From: Nocardia transvalensis NBRC 15921
Lineage (GTDB): Bacteria; Actinomycetota; Actinomycetes; Mycobacteriales; Mycobacteriaceae
Length of the DNA: 64,000 nt
Direction: 5' to 3'
Assembly: GCF_000308875.1 (NCBI RefSeq)
Contig: NZ_BAGL01000063.1
Coordinates: 186,001-250,000, forward strand
The notes under the pieces are model-generated. The model was not told the DNA's origin. It did no database searches and saw only the letters and a list, made by a program, of their open reading frames with translations. The stretch's first letter is position 1. The number at the start of each line of letters is the position of its first letter. Below are positions 9,247 through 16,726 of the stretch, in pieces. The position numbers and the translations under genes were made by a program.

Positions 9247-9582
9247 ATGGCTGAGGTCGTGGTTGCCGAGGTTCGATCGGAATGCCGTCCCCGATCGGGA
9301 CAGCAGGGTCGGTCGAGCGAGAACTTCGTGCTGGCGGATATCCCGGAGGGCGCGCGGGAACTCGTCTGGCGCACCGAACCCGACAGCGCGGGGATCAGAT
9401 TCAGCGTGATGGCGGATGTGCGGGCCAATCTGGACCGGCCGGTCCTGTCGAATATCGTCTCCGGCTCGCGGACGGCCATCCCTCGCGAGCGAAAGTCGTT
9501 GTCGCACCGCGGTTTCTATATTTCTCAGCCCTCCGGCGCGACGGACGAATTCGTGGTGCGGGCGTACGCCGTCGTGCCCTGA
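9247..9582 (+). CDS. Conserved-looking hypothetical protein (111 aa)
   Basis: The ATG at 9247 has a strong GGGAGACAAGGG upstream, and codons have G or C in the third position. The protein is soluble, with no signal peptide. It contains a run of short alternating hydrophobic strands (FVLADIPEG, GIRFSVMADV, FVVRAYAVV), suggesting a small beta domain. I do not recognise it. It lies 96 bp before the CheB-like gene on the same strand and may be cotranscribed. Confidence 0.6.
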   Translation: MAEVVVAEVRSECRPRSGQQGRSSENFVLADIPEGARELVWRTEPDSAGIRFSVMADVRANLDRPVLSNIVSGSRTAIPRERKSLSHRGFYISQPSGATDEFVVRAYAVVP

Positions 9583-9678
9583 TCGCTCGCCCCGCCGGGC
9601 GTCCGACATCGGGTGTGATTGTGTCGCGGCTGTGCGGGTACGCGCGGACCAAAGTCGTCTGCGGGAGGTGAGACGGGT

Positions 9679-10668
9679 ATGACTGGACCGCCGTTGTACG
9701 TGATCGCGGTCGGGGCGTCGGCGGGCGGCGTCGCGGCGCTGCGTGAATTCGTCGGCGGCCTGCCCGTCGATCTACCGGCGGCCGTACTGGTCGTGCTGCA
9801 TATGCCGCCTAGCGGCACCAGCGCGTTGCCCGCGATCCTGGACCGGGCGGGACCGCTGCCCGCCGTGTACGCCCGCGAGGGTGCGGCGCTCGACGAGGGG
9901 ACGGTCTACACCGCCGTTCCCGACCATCACCTGCTGGTGTCGGACGGCCGGATCCGGTTGTCGCGCGGGCCCACCGAGAACCGGCATCGGCCGGGAGTGG
10001 ACGCCCTGTTCCGTTCGACCGCCATCGAATGGGGCCCGCGCGCCGCCGGCGTGGTGCTGTCGGGATCCCTCGACGACGGCGCGGCGGGGCTGGGCCTGAT
10101 CAAGGCGCGGGGCGGGCTCGGCGTCGTCCAGGATCCGGAGGAGGCCGACTACCGGGTCATGCCCGACAGCGCGCTCGCCACCGCGGCGGTCGATTACGTG
10201 CTGCCGGCCGGGAAGATCGGCATCGCGGTGAACGAGGCCATGCGCGACCGGGTGCCGGTGTCGGCCCCGCCCGTCACCGGCCCGGACCGCCTCGAGGCTC
10301 GGATCGACGCGGGCGAACAGGGCGGATCCGAGGAGGTCTCGACGCTGATGCCGCCGTCCGGGCTGGGGTGTCCCGAATGCGGTGGCGTCCTGTTCATCGC
10401 GGCGGAAGACCCCGAACGGTACCGGTGCCGCGTCGGCCACGCCTGGACCGTGCGCGCCCTGCTGGCCGAACAGGATCTGGAGATCCAGCGGTCGCTGTGG
10501 ACCGCGCTCCGGGCGCTCGAGGAGAAGAAGCGGCTGTCCGAGCGCATGTCGGCCGATGCCACCCGCCGCGGGCAGGAACGAGTCGCCCAGCAGTACGCCG
10601 ACCTGAGCGCCGAGCACGGCCGGGCCGCCGAGGTCCTGCGCCGCCTGCTGTACAAATCCGATCAGTGA
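9679..10668 (+). CDS. Stand-alone CheB-type methylesterase with a C-terminal zinc-ribbon-like segment
   Basis: A 329-residue protein. Residues 5-200 form a CheB methylesterase domain with the full triad: Ser14 in GASAGG, His41 in VVLHMPPSG and Asp133 in SLDDGAAG. There is no receiver domain in front. After it comes CPECGG, then YRCRVGHAWT (two Cys pairs plus His), a likely zinc-binding knuckle, then an Arg/Glu-rich helix. The ATG at 9679 has GGGAGGTG upstream. In chemotaxis CheB removes glutamyl methyl esters from receptors, but no CheR, CheA or receptor gene is in the window. A non-chemotactic role is therefore likely; the target is unknown. Confidence 0.85.
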   Translation: MTGPPLYVIAVGASAGGVAALREFVGGLPVDLPAAVLVVLHMPPSGTSALPAILDRAGPLPAVYAREGAALDEGTVYTAVPDHHLLVSDGRIRLSRGPTENRHRPGVDALFRSTAIEWGPRAAGVVLSGSLDDGAAGLGLIKARGGLGVVQDPEEADYRVMPDSALATAAVDYVLPAGKIGIAVNEAMRDRVPVSAPPVTGPDRLEARIDAGEQGGSEEVSTLMPPSGLGCPECGGVLFIAAEDPERYRCRVGHAWTVRALLAEQDLEIQRSLWTALRALEEKKRLSERMSADATRRGQERVAQQYADLSAEHGRAAEVLRRLLYKSDQ

Positions 10669-10787
10669 CTGGTAGCACCAGCCACCGTGACCTCCACCCT
10701 CCAGCCCGTGCGCGGCGAGAATATCGCGCGGACTTTCGCGCCGAGCGCCATGCGCTGAGGTAGCGAATCCCGGGTCGCGGGCGGTGC

Positions 10788-10826
10788 TAGTGTGGGGGCG
10801 TGCTCATCGAGGTCGACAGACTCTAG
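10788..10826 (+). promoter_or_regulatory. Probable leaderless promoter and 8-codon leader peptide upstream of the ABC-F gene
   Basis: A TANNNT -10 element (TAGTGT, 10788-10793) is followed after 6 nt by GTG at 10800, the spacing seen for leaderless actinobacterial mRNAs. From that GTG a short frame reads M-L-I-E-V-D-R-L and stops with TAG at 10824-10826. It sits 168 bp before the ABC-F start. The palindrome GTCGAC occurs inside the frame (10812-10817) and again at 10834-10839, so the two copies could pair. ABC-F antibiotic-resistance genes are often controlled by ribosome stalling on such leaders; that use here is inferred. Confidence 0.4.
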
Positions 10827-10994
10827 CCGCCCGGTCGACGGCGGCCTTCCCCCGGATATCGCACATCACATATTTCCCCCGCGCGGGTGCCGAGTGCACC
10901 CGCCGCGGTAGGTCGTGCCCCGGGTTCCGCCTTCGCTGCCTCGAGTCCTGTCCCGTACCTCGCGCGCTCGTTCGCGAGCAGGAGGAGCCACCCC

Positions 10995-12590
10995 ATGTCC
11001 ACATCCACGAACTCGGCGATCACGCTGCGGAATCTGTCGTTCGAATGGCCCGACGGGACCGTCGCGCTGTCCGGGCTCGACGGCGCGTTCACCGGCGGGC
11101 GCACCGGCCTGGTCGGCCGCAACGGCGCCGGCAAATCGACGCTGCTGCGCCTGATCGCCGGAATCCTGACACCGACCTCCGGCCACATCGACACGGCCGG
11201 TGAGGTCGGCTACCTGCCGCAGACCCTGACCCTTGGCCACGACGACACCATCGCCCAGTTGCTCGGTGTCGCGGACACACTCGCCGCACTGCGCGCGATC
11301 GAATCCGGCGAGACCGGCGAGCACCACTTCGATGCCGTCGGCGACGACTGGGATATCGAGGCCCGCGCCGACGAGGCCCTGCACGAGATCGGTTTCGGCG
11401 CCGCCGATCTCGATCGCAAGGTGGGCGAGATCTCCGGAGGGCAGGCCGTCCTCGTCGCGATCACCGGCCTGCGAATCCGGCGGACCCCGATCACGCTGCT
11501 CGACGAGCCCACCAACAACCTCGATCGCGAAACTCGCGCCACGCTGGCCGGATTCGTGGACGCGTGGCCGGGCACGCTCGTGGTGGTGAGCCACGATCTC
11601 GAACTGCTGGAGCATATGGACGCCACCGCGGAACTGCACGACGCGACGCTCGAGGTGTTCGGCGGCCCGTACAGCGCCTGGAAACAGCACGTCGAGCAGG
11701 AACAGGCGGCGGCCGTGCAGGCAGCGCGGACGGCTGAGCAGGCGTTGAAGGTCGAGAAGCGGCAGCGGGTCGAGGCCGAGACCAAACTCGCCCGGCGCGA
11801 GCGCACGGGCCGGAACACGCAGCAGAACGGCGGTATCCCGCGGATTCTCGCGGGCAATCGCGCCAGTAAGGCGCAGGCCTCGGCCGGGGCGATGCGAACC
11901 ACACTCGACGCGAAACTGCGTGCGGCACAGGAGGTTGTGGACGCCGCCTCGTCTCGCGTCCGCCGCGAGGAGCACATCCATCTCGAACTGCCGGACCCGG
12001 ATGTGCCGCGCAGCAGGCGAATCGCGGAACTGCGGGACGGTGACCGGCACATCGTCGTGCAGGGGCCGGAACGGGTCGCCCTGGTGGGGCCCAACGGTGC
12101 GGGCAAGTCGACATTGATCGAGAACCTGCTGCACGGCCGCGATCCGGACCGCGGCACGCTGCTGACCGACCGCGTGGGGTATCTGCCGCAACGCCTCGAC
12201 GGGCTGGACGAAGAGGCCAGCGCACTCGAGAACGTCCACGCGGTGGCCGCGACCACGCCGCCCGCCACGATCCGAAATCAGCTGGCGCGGTTGCTGTTGC
12301 GCGGCAGCAGCGTCGAGCGTCCGGTCTCGACGCTCTCCGGCGGGGAGCGCTTCCGGGTCTCGCTGGCGCGCCTACTACTCGCCGAACCCCCGGCGCAATT
12401 GCTGATCCTCGACGAGCCGACCAACAACCTCGATATCGGCAGCGTCGAACAACTCGTCGAGGCCCTGGCCGCCTACCGCGGCGCGCTTTTGGTCGTCAGC
12501 CACGACAACCCGTTCCTACGCAGGATCGGCATCGACACCGTCGTGGAACTCGATCCGGACGGCCACATGCTCCCGCGCGGCTCCCTCTAG
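10995..12590 (+). CDS. ABC-F family ATPase (ribosome-protection or translation-factor type)
   Basis: A 531-residue soluble protein with two ATP-binding cassettes and no membrane domain. Walker A motifs are GRNGAGKST (41-49) and GPNGAGKST (365-373). Signatures are ISGGQ (146-150) and LSGGERFRVS. Both Walker B regions end in DEPTNNLD. The interdomain linker (about 228-335) is charged and helical, as in ABC-F proteins that enter the ribosomal E site. The ATG at 10995 has GGAGGAG upstream. It may confer resistance to a ribosome-targeting antibiotic or act as a translation factor; sequence inspection does not separate the two. Its 3' end overlaps the convergent hydrolase gene by 75 bp. Confidence 0.9.
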   Translation: MSTSTNSAITLRNLSFEWPDGTVALSGLDGAFTGGRTGLVGRNGAGKSTLLRLIAGILTPTSGHIDTAGEVGYLPQTLTLGHDDTIAQLLGVADTLAALRAIESGETGEHHFDAVGDDWDIEARADEALHEIGFGAADLDRKVGEISGGQAVLVAITGLRIRRTPITLLDEPTNNLDRETRATLAGFVDAWPGTLVVVSHDLELLEHMDATAELHDATLEVFGGPYSAWKQHVEQEQAAAVQAARTAEQALKVEKRQRVEAETKLARRERTGRNTQQNGGIPRILAGNRASKAQASAGAMRTTLDAKLRAAQEVVDAASSRVRREEHIHLELPDPDVPRSRRIAELRDGDRHIVVQGPERVALVGPNGAGKSTLIENLLHGRDPDRGTLLTDRVGYLPQRLDGLDEEASALENVHAVAATTPPATIRNQLARLLLRGSSVERPVSTLSGGERFRVSLARLLLAEPPAQLLILDEPTNNLDIGSVEQLVEALAAYRGALLVVSHDNPFLRRIGIDTVVELDPDGHMLPRGSL

Positions 12591-13484
12591 CGGAACGGGC
12601 GGGGTGGTGAGGCGGCGGATCTCGTCGGCGACGAGGTCGGGTTCGCTGAGCAGGACGTAGTGGTCGGAGTGTTCGGCGATGACGTGGCGGCCGTGGGGAG
12701 AGCGGGAGGCGCTGCGGGCGTGGGCGGCGTTGAGGGTGGTGCGGAGGTCCTCGCCGATGCCGCTGCCCGCGCGGCCCGCCGAGATGATCGTGACGGGGAG
12801 ATCGCCCAGGGCGGGGGGATTCTCGCGGTAGGCGGCGACATCGTCGAGGTAGGTGCGCTGCTGGTCCGCGAAGGTCCGCATGGCCTGGGCGGTGAAGCCC
12901 TCGCGCCGCATATCCCGGCGCGCGTCCGGGGGCAGCGCCGCGAGGGTCGACCGGTAGAAGTAGGGCAGCACCTTCGTCCGCGCCGCGATGCGCAGGAAGC
13001 TCAGCATCCGCCGTTCCGATTTGCGAAAAGCACTGGTGAACAACGCGTCCTGACCTTCGTCGGTCGGGTCGACCAGCACCAGCCCCGCGATACGCTCGAG
13101 CTTCGCGGCGGCCACGGCACGCACGATCGGCCCACCCGCACTGTGCGCGACCAGCACATAAGGCCCCGCCCCGAAATGGTCGAGCACCTCCCCGAGGTCC
13201 CCGGCCATCCTCTCCAGCGTCCGCGACCGCGGATCGGGCGCACTACGACCGAGCCCGGAACGGTCGTACACGATCGTACGCGACCACTCCCCGACCAGCG
13301 GCTGGATCAAGGCCCACAACGACCGGCTCACCGCCGCACCGGATTCGAACACGACAGCCGGCCCCCGCGCCCCCTCCGGCCCCGGCAGCACCATCGCGTG
13401 CAACCTACGCCCGTCGGAGGTCGTCACCCACACACCGTCCCCCTGACTGTGCCCCCCTGACCTCGCCGGATCGACCTTCCGCAC
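12516..13484 (-). CDS. Alpha/beta-fold hydrolase
   Basis: A 322-residue hydrolase with the nucleophile elbow AHSAGG (Ser115), a probable acid in LVDPTDE (about 140), and His275 in EHSDHYVL. The strand before the elbow, TIVYDRSGLGRS, is typical of esterase/epoxide-hydrolase-like members. The GTG at 13484 is the start, since AAGGAGGG lies 7-8 nt upstream; the longer frame to 13511 has nothing comparable. There is no signal peptide. The substrate is unknown. Its last 25 codons lie antisense to the end of the ABC-F gene. Confidence 0.85.
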   Translation of the reverse strand: MRKVDPARSGGHSQGDGVWVTTSDGRRLHAMVLPGPEGARGPAVVFESGAAVSRSLWALIQPLVGEWSRTIVYDRSGLGRSAPDPRSRTLERMAGDLGEVLDHFGAGPYVLVAHSAGGPIVRAVAAAKLERIAGLVLVDPTDEGQDALFTSAFRKSERRMLSFLRIAARTKVLPYFYRSTLAALPPDARRDMRREGFTAQAMRTFADQQRTYLDDVAAYRENPPALGDLPVTIISAGRAGSGIGEDLRTTLNAAHARSASRSPHGRHVIAEHSDHYVLLSEPDLVADEIRRLTTPPVPLEGAAREHVAVRIEFHDGVDADPA

Positions 13485-13626
13485 CGTGCTCCCTCCTTCG
13501 CGACGCTCCACCCGAATGCGCTGCCCGGCAACCGGTCAGCAGCGTACAGCGGAACACGTGCCGGGCAGCGGCCTTCGTCCGGGGGTGCCCTCCTTCCGCA
13601 CGCCGAGCGAATCCGGCTCCAGCGCA

Positions 13627-14448
13627 TCAGGATCCGGATCTGACGCCGACGCCGCCGTACAGGGAGGTGGTTCGGGGGGAGTCTTCGCCGAAGGGTTGCC
13701 ATTGCCAGGGGCGGACCAGGCCGGGGGCTACCAGTTCGTAGCCGGCGAACAGGTCGCCGATCTCGGCTTTGCTGCGGAGGACGAGGGGGACGGTGGCGCC
13801 GTCGAATCCGGCGCGCCAGCCTGCTTGCTCGTCGTCGGACATGCCGTCGGTGGTCAGGTGGGAGATGGCGACGTAGGAACCGGGCGCCTGGCGGGCGCGG
13901 AACGCCGAGACGATCCGGGCCGGGTCCTCCGCCGGGGTGACGAAGTGGAAGACGGCGACGAACAGCACGGCGATCGGTTTGTCGAAGTCGAGCATCTCCC
14001 CGACCACCGGATGGTCGAGGACCGAATCCGGTTCGCGCATATCGGCGGTGATGACGCGGGTGCTGCCGCCGCTGAGCAGCGCCGCACCGTGCGCGGCCAC
14101 GATCGGATCGATATCGACGTAGACGACCCGCGCCTGCGGATCGGCCTCCATGGCGATCTCGTGCGTATTACGCACCGTCGGCAGCCCCGACCCGACGTCG
14201 AGGAACTGCCGCACCCCGCACTCGCGGGACAGGAATCGCACCGCCCGCCCGAGGAACCGCCGGTTCTCCATCGCCGTGGAGCGGACCCGGTCCTCGCCGA
14301 TCGTGGCGTACAGGCGGGCATTGGCCGCGCGGTCGACGTCGTAGTTGTCCTTGCCGCCGAGCGCCTCGTCGTACATGCGCGCGGCCGTGGCCGTACCGAG
14401 CGGGACCTGGATCTCGCCGGGGTCGGTGGACTCGAACTTGCCGGACAT
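13627..14448 (-). CDS. SAM-dependent methyltransferase, SAV2177/DUF574-like family
   Basis: A 273-residue protein with the hallmarks of the large actinobacterial Methyltransf_19 family: MYDEALGGKDNYDVDR near the N-terminus, FLDVGSGLPT as motif I (about residues 83-92), and VVYVDIDPIV for the acidic loop. These proteins are abundant in Streptomyces and Nocardia, but substrates are mostly unknown. The ATG at 14448 has AGGAGAACC directly upstream. It is on the same strand as the PKS operon but lies 285 bp beyond its last gene, so membership is uncertain. Confidence 0.85.
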   Translation of the reverse strand: MSGKFESTDPGEIQVPLGTATAARMYDEALGGKDNYDVDRAANARLYATIGEDRVRSTAMENRRFLGRAVRFLSRECGVRQFLDVGSGLPTVRNTHEIAMEADPQARVVYVDIDPIVAAHGAALLSGGSTRVITADMREPDSVLDHPVVGEMLDFDKPIAVLFVAVFHFVTPAEDPARIVSAFRARQAPGSYVAISHLTTDGMSDDEQAGWRAGFDGATVPLVLRSKAEIGDLFAGYELVAPGLVRPWQWQPFGEDSPRTTSLYGGVGVRSGS

Positions 14449-14629
14449 GGTTCTCCTACTCTCCGCCTACTGGCCCTGGGGGTGAGTGTAGGGCGTGTGG
14501 TACGTCAGGGCAGCACTGAAATCACCTGTGCGCGAATACGTTCAGCACTCGGGACGGTTCACAGTTGCGCTCCCCGGGAAGTCGGCGAAGAGTGGACGCC
14601 GAGCAACCCGCGTCATCGGAGGACCACCC

Positions 14630-14719
14630 ATGTTCCATCTCCCCACCCCCATCCTCGGCTCGGCATCGATCTGCGTGACCATCCCACTCGGCCCGGTAAG
14701 CATCAGCATCTGCATCTGA
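14630..14719 (+). CDS. Candidate 29-residue hydrophobic peptide (possible RiPP precursor or small membrane peptide)
   Basis: A complete small frame begins at the ATG at 14630 with a textbook GGAGGA (14618-14623) 6 nt upstream, and ends at the TGA at 14717-14719. It lies alone in the 284-bp gap between two minus-strand genes. The peptide starts MFHLPTPILGS. Its second half alternates Ile or Val with Ser/Thr/Cys, with cysteines at residues 15 and 28 and several Ser/Thr between them. That could be a lanthipeptide-like core, a small membrane peptide, or chance. No maturation enzyme lies beside it apart from the methyltransferase and dehydrogenase on either side. Confidence 0.35.
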   Translation: MFHLPTPILGSASICVTIPLGPVSISICI

Positions 14720-14732
14720 GCTGTCGCCCGCG

Positions 14733-15641
14733 CTACGCCGATTCGGTCAGTTCCACGCTGGTGTCCCACAGGTCCGCGGCCTTGCCGGTGTCGTAGGAGT
14801 CGGCGGAGGAGCGGATTTCGCGGCGGCCGGAGAAGTACCGGCCGGTGGTGTCGGCGAGGCCGGGGTCGAGAACCAGGCGGGCGAGGGCCCGCGCGGACTG
14901 CCGGGCCGTGTGCACGTTGATGCCCGGGACCACGGTCAGGGCCGGGAGCAGATACCGCCAGGCCAGACCCTGGATTCCGGGGTAGTCGCGGCCGAGTCCG
15001 GTGCCGGGCATCAGGCCCGGGTCGAAGGCGTTCACGGTGATCCGCGGCGTGGCTCCGGTGTCCAGCCTGCGGGCGAATTCGTAGGCGGCCAGGACATTAC
15101 AGAGTTTCGAGGTGGTGTAGCGGCGGCGGCCGAGCGGGCCGGGCTTCTCGGTGGACTCGCCGGGACGCGCCAGCTCCCGGGCGGTCGTGTACCGGGGGCT
15201 CGGCATGCCGGTGGGCTTGGTGGGGTCGTGAGTGTCGCTGGCGACGAAGACGATTCGCCCCGGCGCCGCGACCGCCGGAAGCAGTTCGCGGACCAGCAGG
15301 AAGTGGGCGAGATGATTCACGGCGAAGGTCTGCTCGAACCCGTCGGCGGTGACGACGCTCCCCGAGACGACCTGGATACCCGCATTGCAGACGATCGCGT
15401 GCAGCGGCGGGACGTCCAGATCGCCGAAGCCGCGGGCGAAGCGGCGCACATCGTCCAGCGAGGCGAGATCCAGCGGCCGCCCGACCGCGCGATCACCGAG
15501 GCCCAGGGCCGCGTCCTCGACCCCGCGGCGGCCGGAGACGACGACCGTCACATCCGGATCCTCGGCGAGGATCGCCTCGGCCGTGCGGTAGCCGAGACTG
15601 CCGGTGCCGCCGGTGATCAGGACCGTGCGCTGGTCGCTCAT
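14733..15641 (-). CDS. Short-chain dehydrogenase/reductase, last gene of the PKS operon
   Basis: A 302-residue classical SDR resembling protochlorophyllide reductase/retinol dehydrogenase types. The NADP motif is TGGTGSLG (10-17), with NAG at 86-88, catalytic Ser135 in VASDTHD, and Tyr175-Lys179 in YTTSK. The ATG at 15641 overlaps the stop of the upstream hydrolase gene by 4 nt, so it is translationally coupled to the operon. In context it could reduce the aldehyde made by the reductase domain of the ACP-R protein to an alcohol, or oxidise a hydroxyl on the product. That role is inferred. Confidence 0.9.
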   Translation of the reverse strand: MSDQRTVLITGGTGSLGYRTAEAILAEDPDVTVVVSGRRGVEDAALGLGDRAVGRPLDLASLDDVRRFARGFGDLDVPPLHAIVCNAGIQVVSGSVVTADGFEQTFAVNHLAHFLLVRELLPAVAAPGRIVFVASDTHDPTKPTGMPSPRYTTARELARPGESTEKPGPLGRRRYTTSKLCNVLAAYEFARRLDTGATPRITVNAFDPGLMPGTGLGRDYPGIQGLAWRYLLPALTVVPGINVHTARQSARALARLVLDPGLADTTGRYFSGRREIRSSADSYDTGKAADLWDTSVELTESA

Positions 15642-16726
15642 CGTCTCTCCAGTGCGTGGGTGGTGCGGTGGGTGTCCAGGAAGTCGAGGATATGGCCGAA
15701 GACGTCGAGGGCGGCGCCGCGGCCGGCGAAGGTGTCGAAGTGACCGTAGCCGGGGATCTCGACGTAGGTCACGTCGAGTTCGGGGTGGCGGGCGGTCAGG
15801 ACCTCGTGGCAGAGCCGGTTGGAGTCCTGCCAGAACTTGTTCTCGCTGCCCGCCAGCAGCAGGACCGGGCAGTCGATGCGGTCGGCGTGGTCGAGGGCGT
15901 TGTCGGGCAGCGCGCGGTAGCGGTCGTCGCGCTCGTGCCAGCGAACCATGGTGTGCGCCAGCTCGACTCGCCGCAGATGCGGGAGGATCCACAGCGGCAC
16001 CGGGCCGAACAGTTCCGCCAGCCGGTCGTGGGTGCGGGGATGCAGGTTGCGGTGCACGAACAGCTCGCCGCCCATCCCCCAGTTCTTGTGGACCAGACGG
16101 CATGTCGGATCGGGGCATTCGCCGCGGCGGGACATCGCGGCGTACAGCGGCGTGTACCGCGACCACAGCCCGACCTTGCGAAAGTCGGTGGGAATGTGGT
16201 CGATTCGGGTGCGCAGCAGCTCGCCGCCCATCGCCACGCGCAGCCGGGCGGAGCCGCTCATCTTGGGTGTCAGGAAGACGCCCTGGGCCACCACCCCCGC
16301 GAGGCCGGGCACCAGCCCGGCGGCCAGGCTCATCGAGAGGGTGAGCGCGCCGATGCACTGGGCCACGACATACAGCGGGCGCCCGCCGATCTCGTCGCGG
16401 ATCCGCGCGATGGCGTCGGGGATGTCGTAGACGGCGACGTCGTCGTAGGTGAATCGCGCGCCGCGCTCGTTGTAGGGCAGCGCGCAGCTGCCGCGCCAAT
16501 CCAGCAGCCACGGTTCGTAACCGGCGTCGACCAGGGCGGCGGCCAGGTTCCGGATCTCGGGCAGCAGGAACATCTCCGAGGAGGCGGAGTGCCCGTGCAG
16601 CAGCAGCACGGCCGGACGGCCGGCGTCGCCGGTGTCGATCCGGCGCAGCCGCAGGACCGTGCCGTCGGTCGCGCGCAGCGGGATCTCGGTCGCCGGCGGA
16701 AGTTCGGTGGAGGGGAACAGCGTCAT
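15638..16726 (-). CDS. Alpha/beta hydrolase with Cys at the nucleophile position
   Basis: A 362-residue alpha/beta hydrolase. LLHGHSASSEMF near residue 43 forms the oxyanion region and GYGHFD near the end carries the His. The elbow reads VVAQCIGAL, so Cys124 replaces the usual Ser of GxSxG. An HC-x-G-type elbow is, as I recall, found in hydrolase domains fused to GMC oxidoreductases in mycolata. The preceding gene ends with a domain that resembles another part of those fusions, which supports a shared origin. The ATG at 16726 overlaps the upstream stop by 4 nt. It may transfer or hydrolyse the finished acyl chain; a Cys nucleophile could favour acyl transfer over hydrolysis. Confidence 0.85.
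   Translation of the reverse strand: MTLFPSTELPPATEIPLRATDGTVLRLRRIDTGDAGRPAVLLLHGHSASSEMFLLPEIRNLAAALVDAGYEPWLLDWRGSCALPYNERGARFTYDDVAVYDIPDAIARIRDEIGGRPLYVVAQCIGALTLSMSLAAGLVPGLAGVVAQGVFLTPKMSGSARLRVAMGGELLRTRIDHIPTDFRKVGLWSRYTPLYAAMSRRGECPDPTCRLVHKNWGMGGELFVHRNLHPRTHDRLAELFGPVPLWILPHLRRVELAHTMVRWHERDDRYRALPDNALDHADRIDCPVLLLAGSENKFWQDSNRLCHEVLTARHPELDVTYVEIPGYGHFDTFAGRGAALDVFGHILDFLDTHRTTHALERR

Noticed and set aside
10687..10758. Short GTG frame of 23 codons just after the CheB-like gene
   Set aside because: It has no ribosome site, ends before the ABC-F promoter, and its composition does not distinguish it from chance.
13485..13702. Frame upstream of the hydrolase GTG start at 13484
   Set aside because: The strong AAGGAGGG site belongs to the GTG at 13484 and the upstream residues are Arg-rich and unlike hydrolases.
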